From contig JBMNFR010000006.1 of NCBI GenBank assembly GCA_050949415.1, positions 1-64,000 of the forward strand: DNA of 64,000 bases, written 5' to 3'. Positions within the stretch are counted from its first letter, which is position 1; each line of letters opens with the position of its first letter. The notes beneath the pieces were generated by a model, which ran no database searches, had not been told where the DNA came from, and saw only the letters and a program-made list of their open reading frames with translations. Positions 17,691 through 26,305 of this stretch are shown here, one piece after another. This DNA is from JAAZKI01 sp012799905. GTDB taxonomy: Bacteria > Verrucomicrobiota > Lentisphaeria > Oligosphaerales > Oligosphaeraceae. Both the position numbers and the translations under genes were made by a program.

Positions 17691-18872
17691 ATGTCAACCA
17701 ACACTGACCGCATCCGCCTCGGTTTCATCGGCGTCGCCAACCAAGGCATCATCAATCTGAAAGCCTTCTGGAAACTGGACGATGACTGCGTTGTCCGGGC
17801 TGTCTGCGACGTTGACAGCCGCCACTTGGATGCAGCCAAGGCTCTGGTTGACGAGCATAACGGCGATTCTTCCTGTCGCACCTTCCATGATTTCCGCGAC
17901 CTTAACCGCTGGGACGGCATCGACGCTGTCGTCATCACAACGCCGGACCACTGGCATACGGCCATGGCGATTGACGCCGCCCGAGCCGGCAAGGACATCT
18001 ACCTGGAAAAGCCGCTCACGCTATTCGTCTATGAAGGCCGTCGACTGTGTCAGGTCGTCAGGGAAACAGGACGCATCCTCCAGACCGGCAGCCAACAACG
18101 CTCGGCCGAAGAATTCCGCCGCGCCTGCGAGCTGGTCCGCAATGGCTGTCTGGGTAAAATCGAGTGGATTGAAGTCCAGATTCCGCCCAACAACAAGACC
18201 TGCGAGCCGACCTGGACGCCGGAGCCGCCGCCGCCAGAACTCGACTACGATTTCTGGCTGGGGCCGGCGCCGGCAGCGGAATATCACCCGCAGCGATGCC
18301 ATTACCAGTTCCGCTTTATCCGCGACTATTCCGGCGGCCAGGTCACCAATTTCGGCGCACATCACCTTGATATCGTGCAATGGGCCTTGGGCATGGACGA
18401 ATCCGGCCCAATCGAAGTCTGGGGCGACGGCGAGTTTCCCACCAGCGGGCTGTTCAATACCGCCACCCGCGTCGACTTTGGCCTGCGCTATGCCAACGGC
18501 GTCGAAGTGCGCTGCATCACCGGCGAAAGCAAAGTCGTATTCCACGGCGCCAAAGGCACGTTGGATGTGAAACGCGGCAAACTGGTGACCGATCCGGAAA
18601 GCCTGGCTGACGCCGAACTGCCGCCAAATGCCGTGCGCCTGTATCGCAGCGACAATCACCAGGCCGATTTCCTGAACAGCATCAGAACCCGGAAAGACCC
18701 GATCTGCTCGATTGAGACAGGCCACCGTTCAGCGACTTGCTGCCACCTGGCCAACATCGCCATGCTCCTGAAACGCCGCCTGCAATGGGACCCGGTCGCC
18801 GAACGCTTCCCGACTGACGCGGAAGCCAATGCCATGCTCACCCGGCCCTATCGCAAACCCTGGACGCTGTGA
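17691..18872 (+). CDS. Gfo/Idh/MocA-family oxidoreductase
   Basis: A 393-residue NAD(P)-dependent sugar or cyclitol dehydrogenase. The N-terminal Rossmann fold starts LGFIGVANQG (with N/Q in place of the usual second and third glycines), then VCDVDSRH at the end of beta-2, TTPDHWH and the family signature LEKPLTLFVYEG. The C-terminal domain contains FRFIRDYSGGQVTNFGAHHLD, the usual substrate-binding His pair. No Tat signal, so cytoplasmic, unlike many PVC paralogues that are secreted. It lies 54 bp after the M20 gene and probably shares its transcript. A second paralogue is at 39436. Confidence 0.88.
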   Translation: MSTNTDRIRLGFIGVANQGIINLKAFWKLDDDCVVRAVCDVDSRHLDAAKALVDEHNGDSSCRTFHDFRDLNRWDGIDAVVITTPDHWHTAMAIDAARAGKDIYLEKPLTLFVYEGRRLCQVVRETGRILQTGSQQRSAEEFRRACELVRNGCLGKIEWIEVQIPPNNKTCEPTWTPEPPPPELDYDFWLGPAPAAEYHPQRCHYQFRFIRDYSGGQVTNFGAHHLDIVQWALGMDESGPIEVWGDGEFPTSGLFNTATRVDFGLRYANGVEVRCITGESKVVFHGAKGTLDVKRGKLVTDPESLADAELPPNAVRLYRSDNHQADFLNSIRTRKDPICSIETGHRSATCCHLANIAMLLKRRLQWDPVAERFPTDAEANAMLTRPYRKPWTL

Positions 18873-18964
18873 ACGCAGCAGTCAGAAAAAGGCAAAACCC
18901 TCCATAATAGCGGCTGCCTTTTCCCGGGGAAATAAACTTGGCGCAGGGGAAAAACGCCCACACC

Positions 18965-19696
18965 CTATCTGGCTCTGACCAGGACGTTGTCCTTGCCAAA
19001 CACCCAGACTTGCCCGGTGTAGTTCAAGCCCTGAGCCGTATATTCAGCGACATGCTTCTCCGCAACGGCTTGCGGACTGGAAAGCGAATCGGCGTGACCG
19101 TCAAGATAGCCAAAATTTCCGCTGGCGCCGTGCATGGCGACCGAATAGCTCCAGTTGAAGTTGGACGTGAGGTAGACGTACGATGTCTGGAAGCAATTAT
19201 CATGCTGATGGCCAACGTTCCTATAGCTGTCGCCCAGAAGTATAAAATCACCTGGTCGTCGCACCTTTTTGGCCACCAGGAAGGCATCCGAGTAAGTGGG
19301 ATTGCGGGAGCTTTTCACGCTGAGATAGATGCCAGTCGGAGCGTGCCCCGTGCTCATTCTGGCGCCCAGCGTGCAGTACTTGCATTTGAACTTAAAGGTC
19401 TCTCGCCCCGGGCATATCGCCTCATCCGGCGCTGTCGCACTCGACAAGTAGCCGCCCTCGGCCATATGGTCAATCCAAGCCGAACTGTTGGCGATCTGAA
19501 GTCCAATTATGTCATCATAGTCGGCGGCGTACATGATATGCGAAATAAGCGACTGTTTGATGTTGTTGGTGCAGGAGATGGCGCGCGCCTTTTCCCGCGC
19601 CTTGCTCAAAGCCGGCAAGAGCATGGCCGCTAAAATGGCGATGATGGCGATGACGACCAGCAATTCAATCAAGGTGAACCGATAAAGCCTGCGCAT
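18965..19696 (-). CDS. Prepilin-type N-terminal cleavage/methylation domain protein
   Basis: A 243-residue secreted pseudopilin-like protein. A short basic leader (MRRLYRF) precedes the type IV prepilin site F-T-LIEL and a hydrophobic helix (LLVVIAIIAILAAMLLPAL), then the Lentisphaerota-style SKAREKARAISC block. The globular part has six or more cysteines, including CKYC, and ends near GYLDGHADSL, the family's C-terminal signature. Such proteins are processed by PilD-type peptidase, which is not encoded here. The function of these abundant paralogues is unknown. GGAGGTG six bases before the ATG at 19696 fixes the start; an in-frame GTG at 19702 overlaps that site. Confidence 0.88.
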   Translation of the reverse strand: MRRLYRFTLIELLVVIAIIAILAAMLLPALSKAREKARAISCTNNIKQSLISHIMYAADYDDIIGLQIANSSAWIDHMAEGGYLSSATAPDEAICPGRETFKFKCKYCTLGARMSTGHAPTGIYLSVKSSRNPTYSDAFLVAKKVRRPGDFILLGDSYRNVGHQHDNCFQTSYVYLTSNFNWSYSVAMHGASGNFGYLDGHADSLSSPQAVAEKHVAEYTAQGLNYTGQVWVFGKDNVLVRAR

Positions 19697-19831
19697 AAAC
19701 ACCTCCGCTGCTTGACGCCTGAATAAATAATTAGGGAAAACAGCACACGCACACGATACTACGATAAATTATATAACGAAATTCAACAAAAAAGCAAGTC
19801 AGTATAATAAAATAATTTCATAATCGGTTAG

Positions 19832-19991
19832 CGGCGGCTGATGTGCGTCGTACTGGCGGCCCAAAGGGCCAGCAACATAAAAGCCCTGGGTGAGCGTAGC
19901 GAAGCCCTGGGTGAGGCGTATAATAATTTTGAGCCCCGCCAGGGGTGACACATAAGCGCTGTTTTGAGAAAAATCCTTTTGGGATGGAGTC
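19832..19991 (+). repeat. Partial family B element with a family A right end
   Basis: The half-element starts in the GCGGCGGCTGATGTGCGTCG block, passes through the AAAGCCCTGGGTGAGCGTAG palindrome half and GAGCCCCGCCAGGGG, and ends GGGATGGAGTC followed by TACCTA. This is the same terminus and TANNTA site as full A copies, but no matching left TACCTA is visible. The rest of the 495-bp gap between the divergent prepilin genes is AT-rich leader DNA. Confidence 0.7.
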
Positions 19992-20190
19992 TACCTACGG
20001 CAGGGCTGCATGCGGAAGATTTCTCCCAGCCGGATTTGCATATCTTTCCGGTTTCGGGTATAATATATGTTACGAATTTATTAAGGCCGGTAGATTTGGT
20101 TTGCTGCCGCAGCCGCTCGGCCATTAACCAGCGAAACATCTACGCCATCCATCATCATCTCACCCTCATAGCATATATGGAGTTCATGCC

Positions 20191-20943
20191 ATGAAAACGA
20201 TTTTCAAAGTATTGTCATTCACCCTAATTGAGCTCCTGGTCGTCATCGCGATCATCGCCATTTTGGCGTCGATGCTCTTGCCGGCCTTGAGCAAAGCGCG
20301 GGAAAAGGCTCGTTCCATCTCCTGCATCAACAACCTCAAGCAAGTGATGCAGGCCTCGATTTTCTACATGATGGACTATGAAGACGCTCTGCGGGTCAAC
20401 TACAACTGGAGTTCGGACTGGATCGGATGCCTGTCGCGCTGGAATGGAGCCGATTATCTCAGCTGCAAAGTCACCACCACTAGCGGTCCGCCGGAAGTGG
20501 TCTGCCCGGGTCGGCCGCCATTCAAGCACATTGGCTCAGTCAATGGCACCTACCGTGCGTTAGGCAACCACGAAAGCCAAGTTCCACCCGGCTACGCTAA
20601 AAGCTGGCCCGGAGTAACCTCCGGCTACTGGGACTGGGCCATCCTCACCATCAAAATCCAGAATCCATCCAACTTTATGATTCATGGTGACAGCCTCAAC
20701 CCGACAATAGCCAACGCCGACTTGTACGGCGACCAATGGTCCTGCCCATCCTTCACCAGCTCCACCAGCGCCAGCGGCTTCTTCCTCGGCGCACATGGCA
20801 ATAGCGGGAACCTCTCGTTCTTGGACGGCCATGCCGCTTCCGTCAATTCCGCTGGCCAGTTTGCTGACATCGCCCGCTCTGAATACCCCACCAAAATCCC
20901 GGTCTACGTCTACGACCAGAACCGCAACCGCGTCGTTAAATAA
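20191..20943 (+). CDS. Prepilin-type N-terminal cleavage/methylation domain protein
   Basis: A 250-residue paralogue of the divergent gene at 18965. MKTIFKVLSFTLIELLVV gives leader, cleavage site and start of the pilin helix; LLPALSKAREKARSISC follows. The C-terminal half contains SGNLSFLDGHAASV. Cysteines are fewer than in the neighbour. ATATGGAGTTCATGCC before the start contains a GGAG ribosome site. The YejB-like permease starts 65 bp after the stop. Role unknown; secreted or cell-surface pseudopilin is the best description. Confidence 0.88.
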   Translation: MKTIFKVLSFTLIELLVVIAIIAILASMLLPALSKAREKARSISCINNLKQVMQASIFYMMDYEDALRVNYNWSSDWIGCLSRWNGADYLSCKVTTTSGPPEVVCPGRPPFKHIGSVNGTYRALGNHESQVPPGYAKSWPGVTSGYWDWAILTIKIQNPSNFMIHGDSLNPTIANADLYGDQWSCPSFTSSTSASGFFLGAHGNSGNLSFLDGHAASVNSAGQFADIARSEYPTKIPVYVYDQNRNRVVK

Positions 20944-21008
20944 GCAGAGCAGCGGGCATCAGGGCGCGCCCTCGCTGCCTATTCCCATCATTTCCATTTT
21001 CTGATTCC

Positions 21009-22058
21009 ATGAATCGCTTCGATTATTTTATACGCCGGCTGTTGCTGGTTCCGCCGACCTTTATCGGCATCACGCTGCTCTGCTTTGTGGTCATCCAATT
21101 TGTTCCGGGCGGGCCGGTTGAACAGGCTTTGATGCGGATGCGCGGCGGCGGCGCTGGCGGCGAAAGCGCGGCCACGGCCACTGAGGGCGCAGCCGCCATC
21201 TCCGAGGAACAGCGCGAAGCCATCCGTCGTCACTTCGGGTTTGACCGGCCATTCCTGGTTCGCTATGGCCAATGGGTCTGGCGCGACCGACTCGGCATGC
21301 GCATGGAGTCCTACAAATTCCCCAACAAGACGGCCTGGCAGCTGATCAGCGAGCGTTTCCCGGTATCTCTCATCTTTGGCCTGACCGGTTTTATCTGCAC
21401 CTACCTGGTCTGCATTCCGCTCGGCATGATGAAAGCGCTCAAAAATGGCAGCACGTTTGACGTTGTATCCAGCGTCATCGTCTTTGCCGGCTATGCCGTG
21501 CCTGCCTTTGCCCTCGGCATGGTGCTGAAGATGCTGTTTTGCGGCACAGTTGACGGGCTCTGGGACATCTTCCCTGCCACCGGCTTTCATTCCCGGGACT
21601 TCGCCGACCTGAGCTTCCTGGGCAAGGTCAAGGACATCTTCATGCACATGTTCCTGCCAGTGCTCTGCTACATGGTCGGCAGTTTCGCCGTGCTGACCAT
21701 CCTGATGAAGAATTCCCTGTTGGAGCAAATCAACAGCGACTATGTCCGCACCGTCTATGCCAAGGGCGCCAGCACCTTCCGCGTGCTTTGGGCGCACGTA
21801 TTCCGGAATGCCCTGATCCCGATCGCCACCGGCTTTGGCGGCGTCCTGACCCTCATGTTCTCCGGCTCGGTCATCATTGAACGCGTCTTCGAAATTCCCG
21901 GCATGGGCAGCCTGAGCATGGAGGCCATCGTCGGCCGCGACTATCCCGTGTTCATGGCCATACTCGCCCTGACTTCCATCCTCGGGCTAATTGGCAACAT
22001 CTTCTCTGACCTCTGCTACGTCATCATTGACCCGCGCATTTCCTTCCAGGCGGAATAA
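21009..22058 (+). CDS. ABC transporter permease, YejB/oligopeptide type
   Basis: A 349-residue inner-membrane permease with about six helices. The N-terminus (FDYFIRRLLLVPPTFIGITLLCFVVIQFVPGGPVEQAL) is that of peptide/nickel permeases. A periplasmic insert with a GGGAGG stretch leads to FGFDRPFLVRYGQWVWRDRLGM, typical of the YejB (microcin C/peptide) branch. The coupling loop is YVRTVYAKGASTFRVLWAHVFRNALIP, and GSVIIERVFEIPGMG follows. Transporters of this kind need a second permease, ATPases and a binding protein; none is next to it. A bidirectional hairpin follows 17 bp after the stop, so the gene ends its transcript. Confidence 0.88.
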   Translation: MNRFDYFIRRLLLVPPTFIGITLLCFVVIQFVPGGPVEQALMRMRGGGAGGESAATATEGAAAISEEQREAIRRHFGFDRPFLVRYGQWVWRDRLGMRMESYKFPNKTAWQLISERFPVSLIFGLTGFICTYLVCIPLGMMKALKNGSTFDVVSSVIVFAGYAVPAFALGMVLKMLFCGTVDGLWDIFPATGFHSRDFADLSFLGKVKDIFMHMFLPVLCYMVGSFAVLTILMKNSLLEQINSDYVRTVYAKGASTFRVLWAHVFRNALIPIATGFGGVLTLMFSGSVIIERVFEIPGMGSLSMEAIVGRDYPVFMAILALTSILGLIGNIFSDLCYVIIDPRISFQAE

Positions 22059-22075
22059 CTCGCGAAAAACAGAAC

Positions 22076-22121
22076 GCGGCAGGGCGCTGATGATGCTACC
22101 CTGCCGCATTGCGATTTTTTC
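22076..22121 (+). terminator. Rho-independent terminator between convergent genes
   Basis: GCGGCAGGG (22076-22084) pairs with CCCTGCCGC (22099-22107), followed by ATTGCGATTTTTT. On the minus strand the stem is followed by GTTCTGTTTTT, so it can serve both converging transcripts. Confidence 0.85.
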
Positions 22122-22155
22122 GACTGGCGTTGTCGTCAGGCCGAGTCCCCCCTCC

Positions 22156-23427
22156 TCAATAATCGTCCAAACATTCCACCAATTTGATTGCATGTTCGGC
22201 GAGGATTTTGCCGGTTTTTGGCCCCATGCGGCTACTGTCGCATAAGGTTGTTTCATAGCCGCCTCGTCTGAACGCCGTCTCGGTCGGCAGGTATCCCAGC
22301 ATGCCATTGGCGTGGGTCACGACCATCGTGTTCACGGGCCAGGTTTTTTGCTTGATCCAGAGGCCAAATTCCGTAAAATACTCGGCTGGGATGGCCGCCA
22401 GGCAAGCGCCGCCCAAGCGGATCACCTGCACTTCAGCCGGCTGATATGGTTTTTTCCGCAACCGTGCCAGAACTTCGGGCATGTGGCGCTCATAGATATC
22501 CGGGTCAATAAATCGCTGGACGCCCTTGGACTTTCCGGCTGCTTCCCGCGCACTTGGCTTGCGCACCGGCATTTCCACCGTGATGCTGGCCACGTCAACC
22601 ACCGGCGCGTCCTCGAACTCCATATTTTCAATCACGCCCCAAGCGTCTTCTGCCAACGTTGCGCCGATTTCCTCCATGGTAGGCGACAGCTTCAGGTACG
22701 GATTTCCGGGGCTGATATTGCCGCAAGCGCCATTGAGAAACACGGTTTCCGGGCATCCTTTAGCCTTCAAGGCCGCGGCCAGGGCGGCAGGATAGCCGCC
22801 AGAAGCAGCGGTGCTGCCGCCGTGATGGACGGGATGGCAGGCGAAGTTGACTATTGAACCCAGCAGCGCACCTTGCTCATCGCGAACCGCCAGCACTGCC
22901 ACTTCCGGGTCAATCGGCCCTTCCACGCACAAGGCGGCAGGGTGATTAAAACCCGGAGCATGCGTCACGGCGAGTCCATTGCGCAAGACAGTCCGCCGAT
23001 TGTGCGACACCCGGAATTCAAAGCAGCGGCCAAACCCGAGCCGAGCCGGGACGCGCTTCTGCCAGGCTTTGCCAAAAGTCTGCACAGTCTTGTTGATCAT
23101 CATCTCCAGATAAATTTCATCCCTGAGCACATCGCTGATGTTGGCGATGGCCGGCCCGGCGTGGTTATGCGTCGCCGCCACCATGATGGCTTCGCCGGGA
23201 AAGCCGTATTTCGCCTCAATCCGGCGTCTGATTTCATTTGTCGTTGACCAACGGATGCTAAGCGTATCTAATTGAATCAGAGCTGCCTGGCAAGGGCCTC
23301 GCTCAAACACCGCCACCCGGACAAAGAGCGGGTCAAGGACGTGATCAATGACGATATCCCTCAGCCAGCCGACCTTGTGCGTGCCCACCGCCGGGGTGAT
23401 TTCGCTATGGAAAAAACCTGCTTTCAT
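22156..23427 (-). CDS. Neutral/alkaline ceramidase-like amidase N-terminal domain protein
   Basis: A 423-residue protein matching the N-terminal catalytic domain of neutral/alkaline ceramidases. Family blocks include FHSEITPAVG, VAVFERG and LDTLSI, ATHNHAGPA (zinc His ligands), VNFACHPVHHGG (further His ligands) and FLNGACGNISPGN (Asn/Gly block near the nucleophile region). True ceramidases are about 650-700 residues with a C-terminal Ig-like domain; this single-domain form is common in PVC bacteria and its substrate is unknown. No signal peptide is visible at the chosen start. CAGGAGAGC before the ATG at 23427 supports it over the upstream ATG at 23472. Confidence 0.82.
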   Translation of the reverse strand: MKAGFFHSEITPAVGTHKVGWLRDIVIDHVLDPLFVRVAVFERGPCQAALIQLDTLSIRWSTTNEIRRRIEAKYGFPGEAIMVAATHNHAGPAIANISDVLRDEIYLEMMINKTVQTFGKAWQKRVPARLGFGRCFEFRVSHNRRTVLRNGLAVTHAPGFNHPAALCVEGPIDPEVAVLAVRDEQGALLGSIVNFACHPVHHGGSTAASGGYPAALAAALKAKGCPETVFLNGACGNISPGNPYLKLSPTMEEIGATLAEDAWGVIENMEFEDAPVVDVASITVEMPVRKPSAREAAGKSKGVQRFIDPDIYERHMPEVLARLRKKPYQPAEVQVIRLGGACLAAIPAEYFTEFGLWIKQKTWPVNTMVVTHANGMLGYLPTETAFRRGGYETTLCDSSRMGPKTGKILAEHAIKLVECLDDY

Positions 23428-23616
23428 CGTAAAGCTCTCCTGAAGCTGATGATGGTCTCGCTGGCGCATCACCGGAATAGCGCCTCCTCCAACACTTATA
23501 ATATCTTTGCTTTTGCAAAAAGCAATTCTGCCTGTTCGCCTTTATGTCAACGCACGGCGGTGCTATAGTAAGGCTGAAAGCCATTTTTTCTCACTTCATA
23601 TTTTCGATTGACGGTC

Positions 23617-24681
23617 ATGCAAGCACAACTTTTCGAACCGATATTACGGCAAAGCGTTGTTTCTTCCGGGCCTCGTTTTTCGCCTGGCAGCGATGGCGTC
23701 CTGGTGCGCGCCACCAACTGGCTTGGCGACAGCCTGATGACGCTTCCGGCAGTCTGGCGGATCAGTTCCCAACTGACTCGGCCGGCGAAACTGACCGTGC
23801 TGTGCCCGAACTCGCTGCGGCCAATCTGGCAGGCCTGCCCGTGGGTAGACCACGTGATCGGCATGGCCGGAAAACGCATCGCGCCTGACGAAGTCAAAGC
23901 CGTGCAGAAACTCCAGCCCGGCCTGGCCATCGTGCTGCCCAATTCGTTCGGCTCCGCGCTGGACGTCTGGAAATGCCGGATTCCAGAGCGAATCGGACGG
24001 GCTGGACGCTGGCGCTCATGGCTGTTGACAGCGCGTCTGCCAGAATGGCCACGCGGCGAAAATGCCGGCGTCTGCCACCAGTTGTCCTATTATCTGGAGT
24101 TGGCTGACTGCGTCGGGCCAGTGCAATGGGGCGCTGATTTTCCGACGCTGCGCGTTGACGCTGACCGCGCCGAGGCTCTGGGCATGAGCGGCGACAACTG
24201 GGTCGCGCTGGCGCCAGGGGCGGCGTATGGCCCGGCCAAGCAATGGCCGCAGGATAATTTCCAGCAGGTAGCGGCCTGGCTGCTGCGGCAGGATTTGCGG
24301 GTCGTACTGGTCGGCGGCGGCAAAGAGCAGGCCGTCGCCAAAGCCATTGCGGATGCTGTTCCCAGCGTCCTCAACCTGACTGGCCGCACCTCCATAACTG
24401 AATTGATGGCCGTCCTGGCCAGGGCTCGCGCCGCCGTCGCCAATGACAGCGGCGCCATGCACTTGGCTGCCGCCTTAGGCACGCCGGGCGTCGCTATTTT
24501 CGGCTCCACCGACCCCATTGGCACCGGCCCGCTGGGCGCGCCCTGGCATATCCTCGCTGCGACCGCACCGTGCCGACCCTGCTTCCGCCGAACCTGCCCG
24601 CTCACTGGCGCAGACGCCTATCAATGCCTCGCAGAAATCACCCCAGATGACGTGACCAGCACACTCAAGAAAATACTCTGA
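23617..24681 (+). CDS. waaF: Lipopolysaccharide heptosyltransferase II-like (GT9)
   Basis: A 354-residue GT-B glycosyltransferase of family GT9 that transfers L-glycero-D-manno-heptose to the LPS inner core on the cytoplasmic face. Motifs: VRATNWLGDSLMTLPAV at the N-terminal acceptor loop, LAPGAAYGPAKQWP (ADP-heptose phosphate site), VLVGGGKE, NDSGAMHLAAALGTPGVAIFGSTDP (nucleotide-sugar binding) and a terminal cysteine cluster CRPCFRRTC typical of WaaF. The ATG at 23617 is preferred to a TTG three codons earlier. A TATAGT box lies at 23564-23569 with only a weak -35. No other LPS genes adjoin it. Confidence 0.88.
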   Translation: MQAQLFEPILRQSVVSSGPRFSPGSDGVLVRATNWLGDSLMTLPAVWRISSQLTRPAKLTVLCPNSLRPIWQACPWVDHVIGMAGKRIAPDEVKAVQKLQPGLAIVLPNSFGSALDVWKCRIPERIGRAGRWRSWLLTARLPEWPRGENAGVCHQLSYYLELADCVGPVQWGADFPTLRVDADRAEALGMSGDNWVALAPGAAYGPAKQWPQDNFQQVAAWLLRQDLRVVLVGGGKEQAVAKAIADAVPSVLNLTGRTSITELMAVLARARAAVANDSGAMHLAAALGTPGVAIFGSTDPIGTGPLGAPWHILAATAPCRPCFRRTCPLTGADAYQCLAEITPDDVTSTLKKIL

Positions 24682-24682
24682 G

Positions 24683-24723
24683 GAGGGGCGAATTCCGGCA
24701 CTGAAGTGCCGGCACTGGACGGA
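24683..24723 (+). repeat. Family C repeat, short copy
   Basis: A single GAGGGGC is followed by CCGGCACT-ga-AGTGCCGG and CACTGGACGGA, starting directly behind the waaF stop codon. Confidence 0.8.
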
Positions 24724-24750
24724 GGCGTATTGTGTAAGTCCGTGGTGTGC

Positions 24751-25539
24751 TCACAATTTCAGCAGTCCCTTGGCGGTTTCGCCCAGGATCAGCGCCTTGT
24801 CGCCATCTGGAATCGGCAAGTCCTGAATGGCTTCAATGGCGAAGCGCATTTGCATATCGCTTTGCAATGGAACGTCAGTTCCGAACACGAGCCGTTCCGC
24901 CCCGATGATGCGGACAGCGTGCGCCATCACGTCCTTGTAGGCATACATCAGAAAATGGGCGGTGTCAACCCAGACATTCGGCAGCCGCATGGCCGCGACT
25001 GTCTCCAGACCAATCAGGTTCGGGAAATACGGATAATTGCCATTTTGATAGAGTCCGGCCAGGTGCGCCATCACGAAGTTAGTTTTAGGATGACGCTGGG
25101 CAAAGCGAGCCACCAGGGGCGCGGCAGCGAAGCCGGTTCCAGGCATGCAGGAGGTATGGAACAGCATAAACTCGACCGACTCCGCGATCGGGTCCAGCCA
25201 GCGCAAAGCCTCGGGTGATTCCATGGAATAACCATGATAGTCAGGATGTACCTTCACCCCGCGAAAGCGCGGATTGCTCTTGAGCAGGGACAAGTCATCA
25301 GCGGTGGCAGGGAACATCGGATTGACGACTACCAGGCCGTAGAGGCGGTCAGCTTCGCGGAGGGTCGCGTCCAACTCGCGGTTGCCCTCCTGGGTGTCGT
25401 ACATGATGGCGCGTGCGCTGGACACGCAGAGCTTGTCAACCCCGGCCTGACGCGCCAACCGCTCCAGCTCCTTGCCGTCAGCCTGCCAAAACGGCGCAAA
25501 ATTGATGTTGCCCAAGTGTCCATGAATGTCAATGATCAT
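24751..25539 (-). CDS. Amidohydrolase-family metal-dependent hydrolase
   Basis: A 262-residue TIM-barrel hydrolase of the amidohydrolase_2 group. The first metal motif is MIIDIHGHLG (H-x-H), then VKVHPDYHG and FMLFHTSCMPG give later ligand His residues, VMAHLAG another, and LVFGTDVPLQ the catalytic Asp. This group includes decarboxylases and lactonases, so the reaction is not defined. GGGAGATACAGCG precedes the ATG at 25539; the longer frame to 25662 overlaps the end of the next gene upstream and is rejected. The 67-bp gap to the lipoprotein gene suggests one transcript. Confidence 0.82.
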   Translation of the reverse strand: MIIDIHGHLGNINFAPFWQADGKELERLARQAGVDKLCVSSARAIMYDTQEGNRELDATLREADRLYGLVVVNPMFPATADDLSLLKSNPRFRGVKVHPDYHGYSMESPEALRWLDPIAESVEFMLFHTSCMPGTGFAAAPLVARFAQRHPKTNFVMAHLAGLYQNGNYPYFPNLIGLETVAAMRLPNVWVDTAHFLMYAYKDVMAHAVRIIGAERLVFGTDVPLQSDMQMRFAIEAIQDLPIPDGDKALILGETAKGLLKL

Positions 25540-25606
25540 CGCTGTATCTCCCACTGTCGGTTCGACTTTTTCAATCCATCGGCCATCGGTCGACGGGGCG
25601 GATGAT

Positions 25607-26305
25607 TTACTGCAACGCCTGGCGGAAGGCCGGGATGCAAAACAACTTGTCAACAGCGTCAAACAGCAGTTGCTGCTCGGTTTGGGCGGTAATTGCGTTT
25701 TGGTAAGAATAAAAGCCCTGCGCAGCGGCCAGGAAAATCCGTCCGGCGCGGGGATTGCCGACTTGTTTTGGCGTCACCACCCGAACCATGAAGAACACCT
25801 CTCGACCGATGCGGCCATCAGCCAATTTCACTGTACGGCCCGAACTGACCTGGGGCACAATCGCCCGGGTCACCCGACCGCGCATCGGCGCTGTCACCAT
25901 GCCGGCAACGCCAGCCGAACCGACCAGGACAACATAGCCGCGCTGCCGCAGACCGGCTTCCAGGCGCTCTGACGCAGCGGCGAAAAGACCGGCCTGCGCC
26001 GAGTCCTGACTCAGGCCGGAGCAGGGATAGACCATCAGCGTCTGCGATGTGTCCCAGCCGGTCGTCTCCGGTAGATAAGTTGGCAGAGGCCCCAAAACGC
26101 CCGGTTGAACCCGGGTCATCACGCGGGAACTGCTGCCGGCGCTCCCCACTTGACTGCCGCTGGCGCTGGCGCAGCCTAACAGAGCCAGGACGACAAGCGC
26201 AAACGCCTGCAAAGACGCCGCCGTCGGCAGCCATCGTGCGCAGTGAATCGGCTTCCACCGGCCTCCAGCCTTGTCTAATCCTTGCGCCACTATTTTCCTC
26301 CCCAT
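25607..26305 (-). CDS. Lipoprotein of unknown function
   Basis: A 232-residue predicted lipoprotein. A long basic N-terminus leads into a hydrophobic segment ending ALLGC (C45), a lipobox. The mature part has a Ser/Gly-rich linker, then a compact domain with LMVYPCSGL, GYVVLVGSAG and a C-terminal FDAVDKLFCIPAF. I do not recognise the domain; the motif pattern (beta strands, variable linker) recalls small periplasmic envelope lipoproteins. The ATG overlaps the end of the COG3014-like gene by 16 bp, so the two are translationally coupled, which ties it to the LpoB-like island upstream. Confidence 0.7.
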   Translation of the reverse strand: MGRKIVAQGLDKAGGRWKPIHCARWLPTAASLQAFALVVLALLGCASASGSQVGSAGSSSRVMTRVQPGVLGPLPTYLPETTGWDTSQTLMVYPCSGLSQDSAQAGLFAAASERLEAGLRQRGYVVLVGSAGVAGMVTAPMRGRVTRAIVPQVSSGRTVKLADGRIGREVFFMVRVVTPKQVGNPRAGRIFLAAAQGFYSYQNAITAQTEQQLLFDAVDKLFCIPAFRQALQ

